Both the position numbers and the translations under genes were made by a program. The notes beneath the pieces were generated by a model. It worked only from the letters and a program-made list of their open reading frames with translations, was not told the origin of the DNA and did no database searches. A stretch of 64,000 bases of DNA from Methylobacterium oryzae (GTDB taxonomy: Bacteria > Pseudomonadota > Alphaproteobacteria > Rhizobiales > Beijerinckiaceae). The stretch lies in contig NZ_CP090350.1 of NCBI RefSeq assembly GCF_021398735.1, forward strand, positions 392,913-456,912, read 5' to 3'. Shown one piece after another: positions 61,713 to 64,000 of this stretch (position 1 is its first letter; every line of letters begins with the position of its first letter).

Positions 61713-62150
61713 CGCGCCCCGCGACCCGGCGCCGCCGTCCGCGTCGCCCGTCGATCCCTCCGATCCCTCCGATCCGGGCCGATCGTCTGCATCGGTGCTG
61801 TTCAGGGCCGAGCGATCACGTCGTCCGATCCTCAAAGCTGGGGATCGCGCCGACGCCGCGGGCCGGGTCTCAGATGGCGCCGGCACACCGAGGACGGGCG
61901 TCCGCGAGAGCGGCGGCCGGCCGCGCGATCCGGTAGCACGCGCGAGATCGCCCTCTAATCCCGAATTCTCGGCCGAAACGGATGAATTATTCTGCTTGCC
62001 ATACGTTCCTGGCACACAGAATAATGCATGCCGCCGTGCCAATTTCGGAACCCAACATAAGGTTCCGGCGCGGGCAAGGAATTCGTCGGCGTGCACGCCA
62101 ATCCTATAGCACGCCGCTGAATGTCAGCGCAGGAATGAGGGAGGAAGCTC
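61713..62150. other. Intergenic region upstream of oxlT
   Basis: About 440 bases without a gene. It contains the long dyad at 61986-62025 and an AT-richer stretch (62030-62110) that presumably carries the oxlT promoter. Confidence 0.55.
61986..62025. promoter_or_regulatory. 40-base symmetric dyad upstream of oxlT
   Basis: ATTATTCTG (61986-61994) pairs with CAGAATAAT (62017-62025), and inside it TGCCA pairs with TGGCA at equal 2-base offsets, giving a symmetric two-part inverted repeat 126 bases before oxlT. Could be an operator for the oxalate-linked GntR regulator or an RNA hairpin. Confidence 0.55.
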
Positions 62151-63452
62151 ATGGCCATGCCAAATGCCACGCCGGCTACGGCAGTACCCAGTACAAATCG
62201 ATGGCTGCAGATCGTGCTCGGCGTGATCTGCATGGTTGCAGCGGCGAACATCCAGTATGCCTGGACGCTGTTCGTCCCCGAGATTCAGAAGACCTTCGGC
62301 TGGGACCGCGCCGCGATCCAGGTCGCCTTCACGATCTTCGTCGTCGTCCAGACCTGGCTGACTCCGATCGAGGGTTACTTCATCGATAAGTACGGCCCGA
62401 GCCGCGTCGTCATGTTCGGCGGTCTGATGACGGGCCTGGCCTGGGTCATCAACTCCTACGCCACCAGCCTGAGCGGCTTCTACCTCGGCTCGGTGGCCGG
62501 CGGTATCGGCGTCGGCTGCGTCTACGCCACCTGCGTCAACAACGCGCTCAAGTGGTTCCCGGACAAGCGCGGCCTCGCGGTCGGCCTCACGGCGGGCGGC
62601 TACGGCGCCGGCTCGGCGCTCACCATCCTGCCGATCGCCAAGATGATCGACAGCGGCAACTACGCCCAGGCCTTCTTCGTCTTCGGCCTGATCCAGGGTG
62701 CCATCATCATCGCCGCCGCCATCGCCATGCGCGCCCCGCGCAAGGATCAGGTGCCGTTCTCCACCAAGGTCCTGCAGTCGCGGCGCGACTACACCCTGGG
62801 CGAGGCGCTGCGCACCCCCGTGTTCTACGTGATGCTGCTGATGTTCACCTGCACGGTGACGGGCGGCCTGATGGCCGTGGCCCAGCTCGGCGTGATCGCG
62901 CAGGATCTCGGGGTGAAGAACTTCCAGGTCAACCTGTACTTCTTCGCCATGGCCGCGCTGCCCTTCGCGCTGATGCTCGACCGGATCATGAACGGCATCT
63001 CGCGCCCCCTCTTCGGGTTCGTCTCGGACCGGATCGGCCGTGAGAAGACGATGTTCATCGCGTTCGCGATGGAGGGTATCGGCATCGTGGCGCTGGGCTA
63101 CTTCGGCTCCAACCCGTGGGCCTTCGTGATCCTGTCCGGCGTGGTGTTCCTGGCCTGGGGCGAGGTCTACTCGCTGTTCAGCGCCACGGCCGCCGACACC
63201 TTCGGCTCGAAGCACATCGGCAAGATCTACGGCGTGCTCTACTGCGCCAAGGGCTTCGCCGCGCTGTTCGTGCCGGTGGGCAACCTGATCATGCAGGCGA
63301 CCGGCACCTGGGCGACCGTCCTCTACACGGTGGCGACCATGGACCTGATCGCCGCCGTCCTGGCGATCGCGGTCCTGCGGCCGATGCTCAAGCAGCACCA
63401 CGCGGCGAACAACGACGCGGCGGCTCCGGCGATGAAGCTGGCCCACGCCTGA
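62151..63452 (+). CDS. oxlT: Oxalate:formate antiporter
   Basis: 433 residues from ATG 62151 with GGGAGGA upstream. Twelve-helix MFS protein with the OxlT signatures: NIQYAWTLFVPEIQKTFGW at the start, Arg285 in MNGISRPLFGFVSDRIGRE and Lys367 in GVLYCAKGFAALFVP, equivalent to the substrate-binding Arg/Lys pair. Exchanges external oxalate for internal formate; oxalate use is common in methylotrophic Methylobacterium. The downstream GntR gene may control it. Ends before two strong hairpins. Confidence 0.93.
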   Translation: MAMPNATPATAVPSTNRWLQIVLGVICMVAAANIQYAWTLFVPEIQKTFGWDRAAIQVAFTIFVVVQTWLTPIEGYFIDKYGPSRVVMFGGLMTGLAWVINSYATSLSGFYLGSVAGGIGVGCVYATCVNNALKWFPDKRGLAVGLTAGGYGAGSALTILPIAKMIDSGNYAQAFFVFGLIQGAIIIAAAIAMRAPRKDQVPFSTKVLQSRRDYTLGEALRTPVFYVMLLMFTCTVTGGLMAVAQLGVIAQDLGVKNFQVNLYFFAMAALPFALMLDRIMNGISRPLFGFVSDRIGREKTMFIAFAMEGIGIVALGYFGSNPWAFVILSGVVFLAWGEVYSLFSATAADTFGSKHIGKIYGVLYCAKGFAALFVPVGNLIMQATGTWATVLYTVATMDLIAAVLAIAVLRPMLKQHHAANNDAAAPAMKLAHA

Positions 63453-63459
63453 GCGACGG

Positions 63460-63482
63460 CCCCGGCCGCTCCGCGGCCGGGG
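63460..63482 (+). terminator. Hairpin terminator after oxlT
   Basis: CCCCGGCCGC and GCGGCCGGGG form a perfect 10-base stem around TCC, 8 bases past the oxlT stop. Confidence 0.7.
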
Positions 63483-63492
63483 CGAAGCCTCC

Positions 63493-63526
63493 CCGACCCG
63501 GCTCCGGAATTCCGGAGCCGGGTCGG
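63493..63526. terminator. 34-base perfect palindrome after oxlT
   Basis: The sequence from 63493 to 63526 is its own reverse complement, centred on GAATTC. In RNA it would fold into a long GC-rich hairpin, reinforcing the terminator 10 bases upstream; a protein-binding site is an alternative. Confidence 0.6.
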
Positions 63527-63731
63527 CCAGCACCGGGCAGCTGGCCCGCACGGAGACCGTCTCGTCGAGACGCAGGGCGCCGCGGGCGATCGCGCATGTT
63601 CGGGCGCGCATCGACGATCGGGCGAGGGGCGGCTGTCCTGGCGCCTCGCTCTCACGCGATAGCCCGGCCACGCTCGGCGCCATTCCAGGACCTGAGGCCA
63701 GAATCCATTCTCGCGTTCCCGGAGTTCGACT

Positions 63732-64000
63732 GTGCTGCAGCCTTCCGAGACCTCTCTGGGTCTAGCCTCGATCGGACAGACCCTGAGTCTGCGTGAACAG
63801 GCCTACGACAGCATCAAGCAATCGATCCTGGCGATGGATCTCTACGCCGGATCGGCGCAGATCCGGCTGCACGAACACCAGATCGCGCAGGATCTCGGCA
63901 TCAGCCGCACGCCGGTCCGGGAAGCCCTGACGCTCCTGGAGCGGGAGGGCTTCGTGTCCACGGTGCCGCGCCGCGGCCTCTTCGTGACGCGCAAGAACAA
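63732..64000 (+). CDS. GntR-family regulator, 3' part off the window
   Basis: 89 residues readable from GTG 63732 (CGGAG upstream). Winged helix (LREQAYDSIKQSILAMDLYA, HQIAQDLGISRTPVREALTL, REGFVSTVPRRGLFV). The effector domain is beyond the window; sequence style suggests FadR/FCD. Being next to oxlT, it may regulate oxalate uptake and catabolism. Confidence 0.88.
   Translation, partial: MLQPSETSLGLASIGQTLSLREQAYDSIKQSILAMDLYAGSAQIRLHEHQIAQDLGISRTPVREALTLLEREGFVSTVPRRGLFVTRKN

Overview
The window is GC-rich DNA from an alphaproteobacterium, most likely Methylobacterium or a close relative. Supporting signs are high GC, an oxalate:formate antiporter next to a GntR regulator, a RepABC-type partition and replication system, an ECF41 sigma locus, and many tiny membrane or secreted peptides. 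Two unrelated replication initiators, partition genes, parS sites and iterons lie between about 29.1 and 34.5 kb. The DNA is therefore probably a plasmid, megaplasmid or chromid rather than the main chromosome. The genus is an inference.

0-9.6 kb: a minus-strand ECF41 locus (carboxymuconolactone decarboxylase, NmrA-like reductase, cupin, sigma factor) carries promoters of the ECF41 type. Next is a plus-strand amino-acid or C4-dicarboxylate use cluster: IclR regulator, class V aminotransferase, DAACS symporter, periplasmic binding protein, and aspartate ammonia-lyase cut off by an IS3-family element. Beyond the IS lies only a broken integrase, so the IS marks a deletion or rearrangement junction.

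9.9-25.2 kb: small secreted proteins, alpha/beta hydrolases and AraC/GlxA regulators surround a type III polyketide synthase locus (exporter, synthase, methyltransferase, FAD oxidoreductase). A histidine kinase/LuxR-type response regulator pair diverges from it. An SDR-tautomerase operon faces a GlxA regulator. A less GC-rich segment with another alpha/beta hydrolase ends at an IS1111-type IS110-family element.

27-34.5 kb: a TetR/RidA divergent pair with two mirror-image operators is followed by the replication region. It holds seven iterons flanking a RepA initiator, a frameshifted RepC, then ParA- and ParB-type proteins with two exact parS sites. The order repC-repA-repB is not the canonical one.

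34.6-50.5 kb: a Tat-exported 4-oxalomesaconate hydratase-like amidohydrolase is coupled to an NHL-propeller protein. Then come a second copy of the 20.7-kb hydrolase, a hotdog thioesterase, a RidA-MOSC-flavoprotein reductase operon, an MFS/XRE-cupin pair, and a GntR-aldehyde dehydrogenase-MFS cluster facing an alpha/beta hydrolase that lacks the usual nucleophile serine.

50.8-64 kb: prolyl oligopeptidase, a series of tiny membrane or secreted proteins, a Mn-catalase family protein, an epoxide-hydrolase-like enzyme, an ACS-family MFS transporter with a GlcD-type FAD dehydrogenase, OxlT, and the start of a GntR regulator that runs off the window.
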